From the IMG/VR virus record IMGVR_UViG_3300030099_003747, positions 1-50,160 of that record: 50,160 nucleotides of DNA. The stretch is one strand, 5' to 3'. Source of the stretch: a virus. Every line of letters starts with the position of its first letter. The first letter of the stretch is position 1. The position numbers and the translations under genes were made by a program. Under the pieces are notes generated by a model that was not told the origin of the DNA, made no database searches, and saw nothing but the letters and a program-made list of their open reading frames with translations. This document shows positions 33,201 to 40,714 of the stretch, in pieces.

Positions 33201-33246
33201 GGGTCTCTCTATCCCCCTTCACTTCGTTCAGGGGGTAGAGAGCCCC
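33201..33246 (-). ncRNA. Leader hairpin 2 (conserved 13-nt loop)
   Basis: Arms CTCTCTA and CCCCC (33205-33217, one bulged T) pair with GGGGG and TAGAGAG (33231-33242), with an outer GGG/CCC. The loop is TTCACTTCGTTCA, identical to the copy at 30152-30164, while the stems differ in sequence but still pair. It lies 11 bases after the upstream stop and 48 bases before ATG 33152. The downstream leaders also share CAAAGYYCGGCA. Confidence 0.65.
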
Positions 33247-33257
33247 AAGTCTACGGC

Positions 33258-33914
33258 TCAGCCAGCCTGCCTTTTCCAGCCCGCGTAATCCCACCTGCGT
33301 GTAGGGACCGGCTTGATTCCAAGCTTGATACGCCTACGCCTTACAAACTCAGTAGGAACATTGATATCCATAGCAATAGAGTGGTCGCTATCTACGCCCA
33401 GGCGATCAATCACTGATGCTATTGCAGATATTCTGCGTTTGTGTTCTTGACTTTTGTGAGCTGGAATATTGTATTTCTTGCGAAGCTTAGAGATTGCAGA
33501 TGCAGATATGCCAACTGTTCTTGAAAGCTCAGCATCAGATATCTTGCCTAAGTTGTTCAGTATAAACTTAGAGTCATCATCATCCAGTCGATACAATATC
33601 CCAGAGTTTGGCTTTTCTATTTCAAGCGCTGCTCTGTATTGGCGAACACGCTCTCTGGATATTGAGTACTTGTCTGCAATCAAAGAGTCGCTTTTGTTTC
33701 CAAGCATTTCGTACATGCCTGGATACTTTTTACGAAGCGTTCTTCTGCAATGATCTTTGTTATTGCTTGGGCTGCATCGAGGAATACGCAAACGCCTTCT
33801 GATTCTTTGAATGGTGACTGCGCTTACTCCTGCAATAGACGCAAGCTCAGAGTCGTATATCTGCCCAAGCAATGCATAGTGTTCATCTGATAGAACGATT
33901 TTCTTCCTGCCCAT
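33258..33914 (-). CDS. DNA-binding protein with four helix-turn-helix repeats
   Basis: It encodes 218 aa from ATG 33914, with GAGGG upstream and a 7-base gap to the previous stop; TTG 33938 is a poorer alternative. Four units of about 31 residues at 15-45, 70-100, 121-151 and 171-201 follow the pattern Gly-x-x-(S/D)-D-x-x-hydrophobic-A ... (I/V)-x-R-x-R-x-x-L-x-I, for example SDAELSRTVGISASAISKLR. These look like tandem HTH units, spaced about 50 residues. It is basic and lies just downstream of the regulator genes. It may bind repeated sites. Function is inferred. Confidence 0.82.
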   Translation of the reverse strand: MGRKKIVLSDEHYALLGQIYDSELASIAGVSAVTIQRIRRRLRIPRCSPSNNKDHCRRTLRKKYPGMYEMLGNKSDSLIADKYSISRERVRQYRAALEIEKPNSGILYRLDDDDSKFILNNLGKISDAELSRTVGISASAISKLRKKYNIPAHKSQEHKRRISAIASVIDRLGVDSDHSIAMDINVPTEFVRRRRIKLGIKPVPTRRWDYAGWKRQAG

Positions 33915-33921
33915 AGTACCC

Positions 33922-34842
33922 TCACTCTTCATATGCAAGGTCTACTGTACTGTAAGGATCGCTATTTGTCAACCGATTAAGTGTAATACCTCCTGCGGTT
34001 TCAAACTGTATTCCAGTTTCAAAGGAGTCATTTAGCGTTCTTATGTACTGTGATCGGAACAGCCTTTCGATGTCTCCCACCAACTCCCACCGACATGTAT
34101 AGCCCTGGTTCCACCACTGGGGGCAGAGCCTGGACAACAGAGACACCGACTGCTGATAGATAGCCAGTGCTGCCTCTCTTGAAACAATCGGAACACGCAT
34201 TTCAATCATTGCAGCAAGCTCTATTAGTTGAGCAGCTTTGTTTGCTTGTAATGAAAGAACAAGTGCAGTCACTGTAGCGTGACGTATTGTTATTATCCTT
34301 GGGTACAAAAGATCTTTTGTGTCCCAGTTAGAAGAGACACCTCTTGCAAAAGTCTCTGCGGACACCTCATAGCCAAGGCTTGCCGCGTCCAGTATGCGTT
34401 CTTTTACGAGGGCAAGAACTATCTTTCTATACCTTGTGTTGGATTTCTCTATGACATCCAGTTCATTCTTTGGCGACAACCTATCTATGATTGTGCGAGA
34501 TATTGCATTCGCCCACGGGGTCAGGTCTTCTTCTGATAGCCCAAGGTTTGAAGGTACATTGTGTTCAAGCTTTGCACCATCGTACCTCCACAATCGCCCG
34601 TCTCTTCCAAGGAAGATGTCGCGCCTGCCGATACAAACACCAATATAGTAGTTGCTGATACCTACCTGTACGATTCCTACGTTAAGTATTCTCCATCGCA
34701 CACGCTTCCTTTCACGCTGGTAGTACCAACCAAGCGGAATGCCAAGCTTTCTAAGGTCTGTCCTTCCTGCAATAAGTGCCTTTGTAGGAGACACCTCACC
34801 GTTTTTTTTGTTTGACAACTCCTGCCGCCTCCAGGGTTTCAA
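33922..34842 (-). CDS. Unknown 306-aa protein next to the regulator
   Basis: It encodes up to 306 aa. The first possible start, TTG 34842, overlaps the regulator gene by 47 bases; TTG 34818 has GGAGG upstream, and GTG 34794 begins right after the regulator's stop, so the start is uncertain. An N-terminal beta region (IVQVGISNYYIGVCIGRRDIF) is followed by helical sequence with many Arg and Trp. Ala-rich helices lie at about 190-240. The function is unknown. Being coupled to a repressor gene, it may belong to the same regulatory unit. Confidence 0.68.
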   Translation of the reverse strand: MKPWRRQELSNKKNGEVSPTKALIAGRTDLRKLGIPLGWYYQRERKRVRWRILNVGIVQVGISNYYIGVCIGRRDIFLGRDGRLWRYDGAKLEHNVPSNLGLSEEDLTPWANAISRTIIDRLSPKNELDVIEKSNTRYRKIVLALVKERILDAASLGYEVSAETFARGVSSNWDTKDLLYPRIITIRHATVTALVLSLQANKAAQLIELAAMIEMRVPIVSREAALAIYQQSVSLLSRLCPQWWNQGYTCRWELVGDIERLFRSQYIRTLNDSFETGIQFETAGGITLNRLTNSDPYSTVDLAYEE

Positions 34843-35059
34843 TACAATCCCTTAATGAAAACCCAAGAACACAAATGATTTTGATAAGTACATTTAGTGA
34901 TGGTGTTCTTGATCCAGACTCGTAGTAGCACACAGCCGCTGGTGTCACGCCCAGGTGGCTCGCAAGCGTCCGCTGAGACATGCCTGCGTCACGCCTGCGT
35001 TCCCGGATTTTTCGAGAAACCACAAGGCTAAAGCCTTGTGAGACCTGGTCTTTCGACAT
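34796..35059 (-). CDS. Cro/C1-type helix-turn-helix repressor
   Basis: It encodes 87 aa from ATG 35059, with AGGAGG 8 bases upstream; a GTG at 35080 is less likely. The core SRKIRERRRDAGMSQRTLAS, then HLGVTPAAVCYYESGSRTPS is a classic XRE/Cro helix-turn-helix (helices 2 and 3 around residues 28-52). The C-terminal helix ends in a basic tail. It is divergent from the helicase operon across a 100-base intergenic region with tandem CGAAN repeats, so it probably controls that promoter. It is small and lacks a C-terminal dimerisation domain. Confidence 0.88.
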   Translation of the reverse strand: MSKDQVSQGFSLVVSRKIRERRRDAGMSQRTLASHLGVTPAAVCYYESGSRTPSLNVLIKIICVLGFSLRDCIETLEAAGVVKQKKR

Positions 35060-35116
35060 CTTGCTTGCCCTCCTGTTCACCGCGAGTTAACCTGCCCTGG
35101 CCGACAGAGCAAGCGG

Positions 35117-35137
35117 CGAATCGAAACGAACCGAAAC
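35117..35137. promoter_or_regulatory. Tandem CGAAN pentamers, candidate operator
   Basis: CGAAT-CGAAA-CGAAC-CGAAA-C is four direct tandem 5-base units. It lies between the divergent repressor (35059) and helicase (35159) genes, where an operator or iteron would be expected. The next bases to the helicase ATG contain no clear promoter boxes. Confidence 0.55.
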
Positions 35138-35158
35138 TAAGCAGTTGAATAAGGGCTG

Positions 35159-36565
35159 ATGATGAATGACAACTTAAAACCAATGCAAACCGAAAGGCAG
35201 TTACTTGGTACTCTTTTAGTATCTAATGGTTCTAAATTAGTACTAGTTGATGACATACTTAATACTGAGTGTTTCTCTAGTGAGTACCATAAGAATATAT
35301 TTAAATGGGTACAATCTAGAGTAGCTGAAAATAAGTCAGCAGATATGGTATCACTCATTGAAAGTGTAGGTAGTAATACCATTAAACAGTATGGTGGTGC
35401 TGCTTATGTATGTGGTTTGGGTGATGACACAGTAGCTGTTGATGGCATTCTTCGTAAGTATGCTGAACGCATTGAGTCTCACTCAAGACTTCGTCGATTG
35501 CAGCTTGCTGCCAAGATTATCATTGGCAATCTAGAAGAGCTTAGTATGGAGCCGTCGGACATCATAAGTTCCGCCGAGTCTTCTGTATTGGATATCAGTT
35601 CCGACTCTGGCAAAACAAAAGGCATCCTTTCAATGCAAGAGGCTGCGGCAGAGCGCAAAGCATCTTGGCGTAGGATTATGTCTGGTGAAGAGGTCGAGTA
35701 TGTTCCAACAGGGTTTGGTACATTCGACGAACATTATGTTGGGTGGCCGCGTGGTTACATGACAATCATCGGTGGTCGCCCAGAGATTGGTAAGACAATG
35801 TTCTTGGTGTCTGCTGTTCTGCGTGCAGCAATGTCTGGCATTCCACAAGGTGTTCTCTCTATTGAAATGCCAAGGTGGAAGCTTGTAGACAGGATGGCAT
35901 CTATCGTTGCTGGTGTGTCAATCTCAGCTTTGCATGAAAAGAGTGAGGCAGAGGCAGAGCTTGTATTAGATGCAGCCGAGCAACTTGCAAAGGAGCCTAT
36001 CTATATTGACGACAACTCGAATACTGCTGACTCTGTCGAGTCATCTATTCGCAGGATGGTTCGTCAACATGGGTGCAAAGTAATTTGGGTTGACTACTTG
36101 CAGTTGATAAGACCCCCGTCACATCTACCATCAAATCGTAATCGGTCTTGGGAGGTGGACGAGATTAGCGAGACGCTTCGTCGTTGTGCAAAGCAAGAGA
36201 ACGTAGCGATTGTATCTATGATGCAACTGAACCGGGGCACTGAGGAAGTGTATACAGAGGGTCGCAAAGGTGTCCCCAGTTCCCACCACTTCCGTGGTTC
36301 AGACAAGCCATTGCATGACGCTGCTCTTGCTTTTGGCGTATACAGGCAGTTTCAATACAAGAAGCCGAAGAAGCCGATGGGGGATGAGTACACAAACGAG
36401 GAGCTTGCAGCCAGAATGCAACCCTTTGAACTCATCTCACTGAAGAGCCGAGACCACTCAAAGAAGGACGTGGTCCTCTATTCACAGTTGAACGTGCAGC
36501 GTGTGTTCGATGCCTTCGACGACGGCTTTCAGAAGCCAGACTGGACACCACATTTTAGTGCTTGA
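35159..36565 (+). CDS. dnaB: Replicative DNA helicase, DnaB type
   Basis: It encodes 468 aa. Residues 1-110 correspond to the DnaB N-terminal helical domain (starting QTERQLLGTLLV). The RecA-like motor has Walker A GGRPEIGKT (205-213), Walker B VIWVDYLQL (308-316) and the sensor-like VSMMQLNRG (about 344-352), with a C-terminal helix-rich tail. It would unwind the replication fork as a hexamer, recruiting host or phage factors; no phage polymerase or primase is visible. It is the first gene of the early plus-strand operon. The first 260 bases are AT-rich compared with the rest. Confidence 0.95.
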   Translation: MMNDNLKPMQTERQLLGTLLVSNGSKLVLVDDILNTECFSSEYHKNIFKWVQSRVAENKSADMVSLIESVGSNTIKQYGGAAYVCGLGDDTVAVDGILRKYAERIESHSRLRRLQLAAKIIIGNLEELSMEPSDIISSAESSVLDISSDSGKTKGILSMQEAAAERKASWRRIMSGEEVEYVPTGFGTFDEHYVGWPRGYMTIIGGRPEIGKTMFLVSAVLRAAMSGIPQGVLSIEMPRWKLVDRMASIVAGVSISALHEKSEAEAELVLDAAEQLAKEPIYIDDNSNTADSVESSIRRMVRQHGCKVIWVDYLQLIRPPSHLPSNRNRSWEVDEISETLRRCAKQENVAIVSMMQLNRGTEEVYTEGRKGVPSSHHFRGSDKPLHDAALAFGVYRQFQYKKPKKPMGDEYTNEELAARMQPFELISLKSRDHSKKDVVLYSQLNVQRVFDAFDDGFQKPDWTPHFSA

Positions 36566-36588
36566 CTATAGGTAACAGTGGGTTAACT

Positions 36589-36891
36589 ATGGGCAGGCAG
36601 AGAAAGCGAACAGAGCTTGACGGAAAATCACTACTTCACAGGTTGAAGCTAGTAGCGGATGCAAGAGGAAAGACACTTACACAAGTCTGTAGCGAAGCAG
36701 GAATCGTAAAGGCAGACATCTACAACATCATTCGTCGGGGTCACCCCCCAACAAAGGTACTCATAGACAGGCTTGTTCGGCCCCAAAGAGTACCGTCGGC
36801 TGTGTTCCTGGGCAGCTTACAAACCTTAGCAATGTTTCTCAAAAAGGAGATCGACAATGGATTGGAACAAACTCACAAAGCCCTTCGATGA
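36589..36891 (+). CDS. Small helix-turn-helix-type protein
   Basis: It encodes 100 aa from ATG 36589. A basic N-terminus is followed by a helical region, HRLKLVADARGKTLTQVCSE, then AGIVKADIYNIIRRGHPP, typical of XRE-type HTH units, and a short C-terminal helix. GGTAACAGTGGGTTAAC (36571-36587) lies just before the start and resembles GTAAC-N5-GTTAC. It overlaps the next gene by 35 bases. It may be a regulator or helicase partner. Confidence 0.7.
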   Translation: MGRQRKRTELDGKSLLHRLKLVADARGKTLTQVCSEAGIVKADIYNIIRRGHPPTKVLIDRLVRPQRVPSAVFLGSLQTLAMFLKKEIDNGLEQTHKALR

Positions 36892-37657
36892 CAAGGACGT
36901 ATTCTGGAGGATTGACCGCGCCTACAGTAGCTGGGCTCGTGTGCTCTGCTATCTGGATGCCCGTGCTGTAATGGACCGGCTAGACGAGGCCGTAGGCCCA
37001 GAGAACTGGCAAGACAAGTACTTTGAAACCGCAAGCGGCAAGAACATGTGTGAGCTATCAATCAAGATTGATGGCGAGTGGGTCACCAAGAGTGATGGTG
37101 CAGGCAATACAAACATCGAGGGTGACAAGGGCGGCATCTCTGATGCCTTCAAGCGTGCCGCAGTTAAGTGGGGCATTGGTCGTCACTTGTACTCTCTTGG
37201 AGAAACAAAGGTAAACCTTTCTCCAGAGAAGCCTTATGTAGAAAAGCATTACCTTGTAGTGTGCGCCAAGCGTGGACAGACTACAACCTACGGCGTTGCA
37301 CCGTCTCTTCGTAAGCTTCAGCCTCATTTGTATGGTGATGCACCACCAGCAGAGAAGCCAAAGCCAGAGCAACGAAAGACCGTGGAGCTTCCATCACAAC
37401 ATGATTTGTTGTTGGATGTGAAGGAAATCCTGATAATAAACAAGATTGAAAAAGCGTTGGCCAGGGCTGCGATGGCTGCTGCAATGGCAAAGAGAAGCAA
37501 TGGTAAGTGGGTAAGCGGACCCAAACCAGAAGACATAAACCCACGGGAAATGTCTATTGAAGAGCTTGCTTCTATGGTTCAAGCAATGCGTGGCCTTGAT
37601 GAGGCCGGTATGCTCAAGAGCCTTGCCGTGGACTACCTTGTTTGGATTGGTGCTTAG
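36857..37657 (+). CDS. Rad52/Sak-like single-strand annealing protein
   Basis: It encodes 266 aa. The N-terminus (about 20-110) fits a Rad52-family annealing domain: helix with DARAVMDRLDEAVGPENWQD, strand FETASGKNMCELSIKI, then KGGISDAFKRAAVKWGIGRHLY (91-112), the family's conserved signature region. A charged and disordered C-terminal tail follows. ATG 36857 has AAGGAGA 6 bases upstream even though it lies inside the previous frame. It would anneal complementary strands for repair and recombination with the SSB and nuclease genes downstream. Confidence 0.85.
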   Translation: MDWNKLTKPFDDKDVFWRIDRAYSSWARVLCYLDARAVMDRLDEAVGPENWQDKYFETASGKNMCELSIKIDGEWVTKSDGAGNTNIEGDKGGISDAFKRAAVKWGIGRHLYSLGETKVNLSPEKPYVEKHYLVVCAKRGQTTTYGVAPSLRKLQPHLYGDAPPAEKPKPEQRKTVELPSQHDLLLDVKEILIINKIEKALARAAMAAAMAKRSNGKWVSGPKPEDINPREMSIEELASMVQAMRGLDEAGMLKSLAVDYLVWIGA

Positions 37658-37915
37658 GTGGCTGAATGTGCAGTTTGTACTGCTAATATCAAGTGGCCAG
37701 AAAAGCTCATCTACATTGTTGACCTAAACGAAAACTGGTGCAAACAGTGTGCCAGTCACGGCTTCATAGTTGGAGATCAGGAGTTCTGTAGTCCAGCGGA
37801 AATATGTAGCCTTTGCGATGAAAACTATAGCTCTAAAGCCATAGTCAAAAGAGACCTAAACACAGGACAAAGAGTGTGCCTTGCTTGCACAAAGGAGGGG
37901 AAGGATGTCCTTTAA
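37658..37915 (+). CDS. Small zinc-ribbon protein
   Basis: It encodes 85 aa from GTG 37658, right after the previous stop. Four Cys pairs (CAVC, CKQC, CSLC, CLAC) give one or two zinc ribbons, with little else but charged residues. It lies between recombination genes, so it may help bind DNA or a nucleic-acid enzyme. The function is inferred from Cys spacing only. Confidence 0.75.
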   Translation: MAECAVCTANIKWPEKLIYIVDLNENWCKQCASHGFIVGDQEFCSPAEICSLCDENYSSKAIVKRDLNTGQRVCLACTKEGKDVL

Positions 37916-38237
37916 ACATAGATTTCCAACAAGCGTTACTGCTATTGGATACATAGACGGGACTACTCGACTATCTCAGACAAAGAACTCTGGTATGAAA
38001 ATCTCAGCGAGGTTGTTCAATCCAAGCGAACACAATCCTCGATATGATTTACGAGTTCCAATCATGGCTATTGGAAAAGCCGCATCTCTTGTTGATGAGC
38101 TTTCCCGTAGTGGAGACTTGGTAACGGTGGTTGGCAGAATGGCCATGGTGCAGAGTGGGCGAGGTGTAAGCCTTTGTGTCCTTGTTGACTATATAAAATC
38201 TCTTGATGAAGAAGAGGTGTCAGATGCGGTGGACTAA
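37905..38237 (+). CDS. OB-fold protein resembling an SSB
   Basis: It encodes 110 aa from ATG 37905 (AGGGGAAGG upstream); longer starts overlap the previous gene more. The sequence VTAIGYIDGTTRLSQTKNSG, then MKISARLF, with later VVGRMAMVQSGRGVSLCVLV, has the strand order and Gly placement of an OB-fold SSB. The C-terminus is acidic (SLDEEEVSDAVD). A second SSB is encoded at 39176. This one may bind a different DNA form, or be a replication accessory protein. Confidence 0.68.
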   Translation: MSFKHRFPTSVTAIGYIDGTTRLSQTKNSGMKISARLFNPSEHNPRYDLRVPIMAIGKAASLVDELSRSGDLVTVVGRMAMVQSGRGVSLCVLVDYIKSLDEEEVSDAVD

Positions 38238-39183
38238 TATTGATAAGGACGGGCAACCGCTTTGGATGCCAGACATTGCATCTCTTGTTGCAGATAGACT
38301 TGCAAATCCAAAGAAGCTGATGAATGACCAGCACTCTGCAAAGGGTCTTGGTGATTCTATACTTAGACAATTGTATGAGAAGCGCAGTTCTACTGGATCT
38401 CTCAGGCTTTCTCAAAGCGGTGCTTGTATTCGGCAACTTGCGTATCAGTACCACCATACAGAAGAAGATGGACTTGGAATTGATGCGGCTTCAAAGCTTG
38501 CATTTATTGTAGGAGACATCACGGAAGCAATCCTTGCATCTGCTCTCATCGAGGCCCTTGAGGGAACATCTATTGGCGCTGTCCACCATGCGTTGTCAGA
38601 CCAGGAGGAGGTCTATATGGAGGTGCCTATACGACCAGGACATACCGCAAAGATAGCGGGACACCCTGACGGATACATGGTGATCATGTCCCAGGATAGT
38701 GACCCAATAAATGCAGTGCTTGAAATCAAGTCAATGTCTGAGTTCGGCTTTGGTAAGTTTCGTAAAGAAGGTCTCGGACCAAATGACTCTTACTACAGTC
38801 AGGTGCAGTCTTACATGCATTGTAAGGGGGCAGAGTGGGCGTACCTTATTGCATACAGCAAGTCTGCTGGAGCCAAGGATGCTGAGGTTTACGATGATGG
38901 TAGCTGGCTTCCAGTGTCACCACTGCACGGTCAGTGGATTAAGTACGATCCAGAACACGTACAATCCATCAAAGACAAGTTTAGACGGGTAATACAAAGC
39001 GTTGAACCAGAGGAGATAGAAAGGCCGCATGGGCCTAATAAGAAGGGCATCCTGTCCTTCCCATGCGATTATTGCAGATACTACAAACGGTGCTTCCCGT
39101 TTGCAGAGGAGCATGTACAAGAGTCACGTTGGCTCAAGAAAAACCAAAAAATCAAAGTCAGTGTAGGAGAACACAATGATTAA
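38224..39183 (+). CDS. Cas4-like PD-(D/E)XK nuclease with four Cys
   Basis: It encodes 319 aa from ATG 38224 (GAGG upstream). The RecB/Cas4-type core is marked by GHPDG (146-150, Asp149), LEIKS (166-170, Glu167 and Lys169) and SQVQSYMH (192-199). Cys68, Cys281, Cys284 and Cys290 (the last three in CDYCRYYKRC) have the spacing of the iron-sulphur cluster found in Cas4, AddB and related nucleases. It probably resects or degrades DNA ends alongside the Rad52-like and SSB proteins. It is not accompanied by cas1, cas2 or a CRISPR array. Confidence 0.9.
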   Translation: MRWTNIDKDGQPLWMPDIASLVADRLANPKKLMNDQHSAKGLGDSILRQLYEKRSSTGSLRLSQSGACIRQLAYQYHHTEEDGLGIDAASKLAFIVGDITEAILASALIEALEGTSIGAVHHALSDQEEVYMEVPIRPGHTAKIAGHPDGYMVIMSQDSDPINAVLEIKSMSEFGFGKFRKEGLGPNDSYYSQVQSYMHCKGAEWAYLIAYSKSAGAKDAEVYDDGSWLPVSPLHGQWIKYDPEHVQSIKDKFRRVIQSVEPEEIERPHGPNKKGILSFPCDYCRYYKRCFPFAEEHVQESRWLKKNQKIKVSVGEHND

Positions 39184-39589
39184 CAAGGTAATGTTGGTAG
39201 GTAAGGTGAAGAGCGACCCACAATCACGGGGGTCTGCAACCACGTTTAGGCTTGGGACATGGAAGATTATCCATGATGGCCGACGATTCGACTCCACTCA
39301 TTCTATTGAGGGCTTTGGACGTACTGGAGAGCTTATGTCCTCAATGAGGGAAGGAGAACTGATTAGTGTTGAAGGAGCTATTAAGCATTCATCGTATGAA
39401 AAAGATGGCAGAAAGGTCTGGTTTACGAGCATTACCGCCTCGTCTGTCTCTCGCCTTGGCGAGGATGTTGAGCAATCGATCGGAAGTGCTCAAGGCCAAG
39501 CGCCTTCCGAGTACCCTCCACGTTCTTCCAAGCCCAATGGTTCAGCACCTTCTAATGGAGCAGGTGGTGAAGAAGACTATGGATTCTAG
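39176..39589 (+). CDS. ssb: Single-stranded DNA-binding protein
   Basis: It encodes 137 aa. The OB-fold N-terminus starts MINKVMLVGKVKSDP and includes FRLGTWKI, and the middle strands contain GELMSSMREGELISVEGAI. The C-terminus is Ser/Pro/Gly-rich and ends in an acidic, Phe-terminal tip (EEDYGF), the docking peptide typical of bacterial-type SSBs. It overlaps the previous gene by 8 bases. It protects replication and recombination intermediates and recruits partners. Confidence 0.93.
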   Translation: MINKVMLVGKVKSDPQSRGSATTFRLGTWKIIHDGRRFDSTHSIEGFGRTGELMSSMREGELISVEGAIKHSSYEKDGRKVWFTSITASSVSRLGEDVEQSIGSAQGQAPSEYPPRSSKPNGSAPSNGAGGEEDYGF

Positions 39590-39818
39590 TTTTGATGATA
39601 CAGTCGGGCCTGTTGTTGTAGTTCCACATACTGTAGGTGCAGTCAGGTCAAGCATCTACAGGATTATTGATGACGATAGTACAGTCGTTTCTGTGGATAC
39701 AAAGGGAGAACTAATGAGTGTCATCTTTAATGATGGCGACGGCGGTCTCCTTTGGTATCGGTCAGGCAAACGAAACTCTGACTTCGGCATCACGCAGGAC
39801 GCATTGAGTGCCACGTAA
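39579..39818 (+). CDS. Unknown 79-aa protein
   Basis: It encodes 79 aa from ATG 39579; the frame continues upstream inside ssb, but the overlap would be unsupported. It has a repeated pattern of short strands, VVVVPHTVG and SVDTKGELMSVIFNDGDGG, suggesting a small beta-barrel. The function is unknown. It is coupled to ssb (11-base overlap) and to the next gene. Confidence 0.72.
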   Translation: MDSSFDDTVGPVVVVPHTVGAVRSSIYRIIDDDSTVVSVDTKGELMSVIFNDGDGGLLWYRSGKRNSDFGITQDALSAT

Positions 39819-40197
39819 TAGGAAGCTGCTCAAAGCCAGAGCAAAATCCTGGAAACATAGGAAGCGTCCTCCTACTATTGGGAGGGCGCTCCTTTTATCC
39901 AAGGTGCATAGGACTGGAACGGTCAAGCAATGCATTGAAGACATCCGGGACAAGCATGGCATTGATATAGCGGTGTCTACGTTCTGTTCTTGGCTTGATG
40001 GGTGGAGCGCGCCTTCTGGTGCAATCACCCTATCGGAGTGCGGAACGTATCTGAAGAAATCGACACGCTGTTGTATTAGCGAGTGGGCAGGCATTCAGCA
40101 TGAGTCCTGGTGGTGGAAACTGGTTGGACCCGAATGCATAGTGAGCGAAGATATTGATGACCCATTTGCCGCATTTGACTTGAGGCCACCCAAGTGA
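39808..40197 (+). CDS. Unknown 129-aa basic protein, candidate HTH
   Basis: It encodes 129 aa from GTG 39808. The N-terminal 45 residues are basic; QCIEDIRDKHGIDIAVSTFC, followed by SWLDGWSAP resembles a helix-turn-helix with a downstream hinge. The C-terminus is Trp/Cys-rich and acidic. It overlaps both neighbours. It may be a regulator. No family recognised. Confidence 0.68.
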   Translation: MPRNRKLLKARAKSWKHRKRPPTIGRALLLSKVHRTGTVKQCIEDIRDKHGIDIAVSTFCSWLDGWSAPSGAITLSECGTYLKKSTRCCISEWAGIQHESWWWKLVGPECIVSEDIDDPFAAFDLRPPK

Positions 40198-40706
40198 AAG
40201 AAGACGTTTATATTGGAATAGACCCAGGAAAAGATGGCGCAATGGTCGCAATAGACTCTTGTGGAAAAGTCATAGCCGCACACCTTACAAAGGAAGACTT
40301 CACCATAGGTGTTGGTAAAGGCTCCAAGCGAGAGTACCTCGCACCAAGGATGTCGTTCGCCATCAACTGCATAGTCAAGTCATATAATGTCCGACTTGCT
40401 GTTCTTGAAAAGCAACACGCAATGCCAGGACAAGGCGTCACATCAATGTTCAGTTGTGGGTATGGGTACGGACTGTGGGTTGGTGTGTTGGCATCACACA
40501 ACATACCCCTTGCAGAAGTCAGGGCATCGGCATGGATAAAGGATGTTCTTGCTGGAGTTCCTGGTGACGGGAAAGGGCGCTCTATCTACGCTGTAATGTC
40601 TCGAATGCCCAGCCTGGACCTGACCCCTGGGCGGCGCCGCAAACCGCACGACGGCCTAGCTGACGCCGCCTGTATGGCAATGTATGCGCACAAACTTAAA
40701 ATGTAG
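40194..40706 (+). CDS. RuvC-like Holliday junction resolvase
   Basis: It encodes 170 aa from GTG 40194. An RNase H-like fold is indicated by IGIDPGKDGAM (catalytic Asp10), LAVLEKQ (Glu72) and the C-terminal KPHDGLADAACM with His152, Asp153 and Asp157. The order and length fit the RuvC family. It would cut branched recombination intermediates before packaging. It overlaps the previous gene by 4 bases. Confidence 0.9.
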   Translation: MKEDVYIGIDPGKDGAMVAIDSCGKVIAAHLTKEDFTIGVGKGSKREYLAPRMSFAINCIVKSYNVRLAVLEKQHAMPGQGVTSMFSCGYGYGLWVGVLASHNIPLAEVRASAWIKDVLAGVPGDGKGRSIYAVMSRMPSLDLTPGRRRKPHDGLADAACMAMYAHKLKM

Positions 40707-40714
40707 AGGTAAAC

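Noticed and set aside
38224-39183. CRISPR adaptation module
   Set aside because: No repeats, spacers, cas1 or cas2 are visible anywhere; the nuclease sits among recombination genes.
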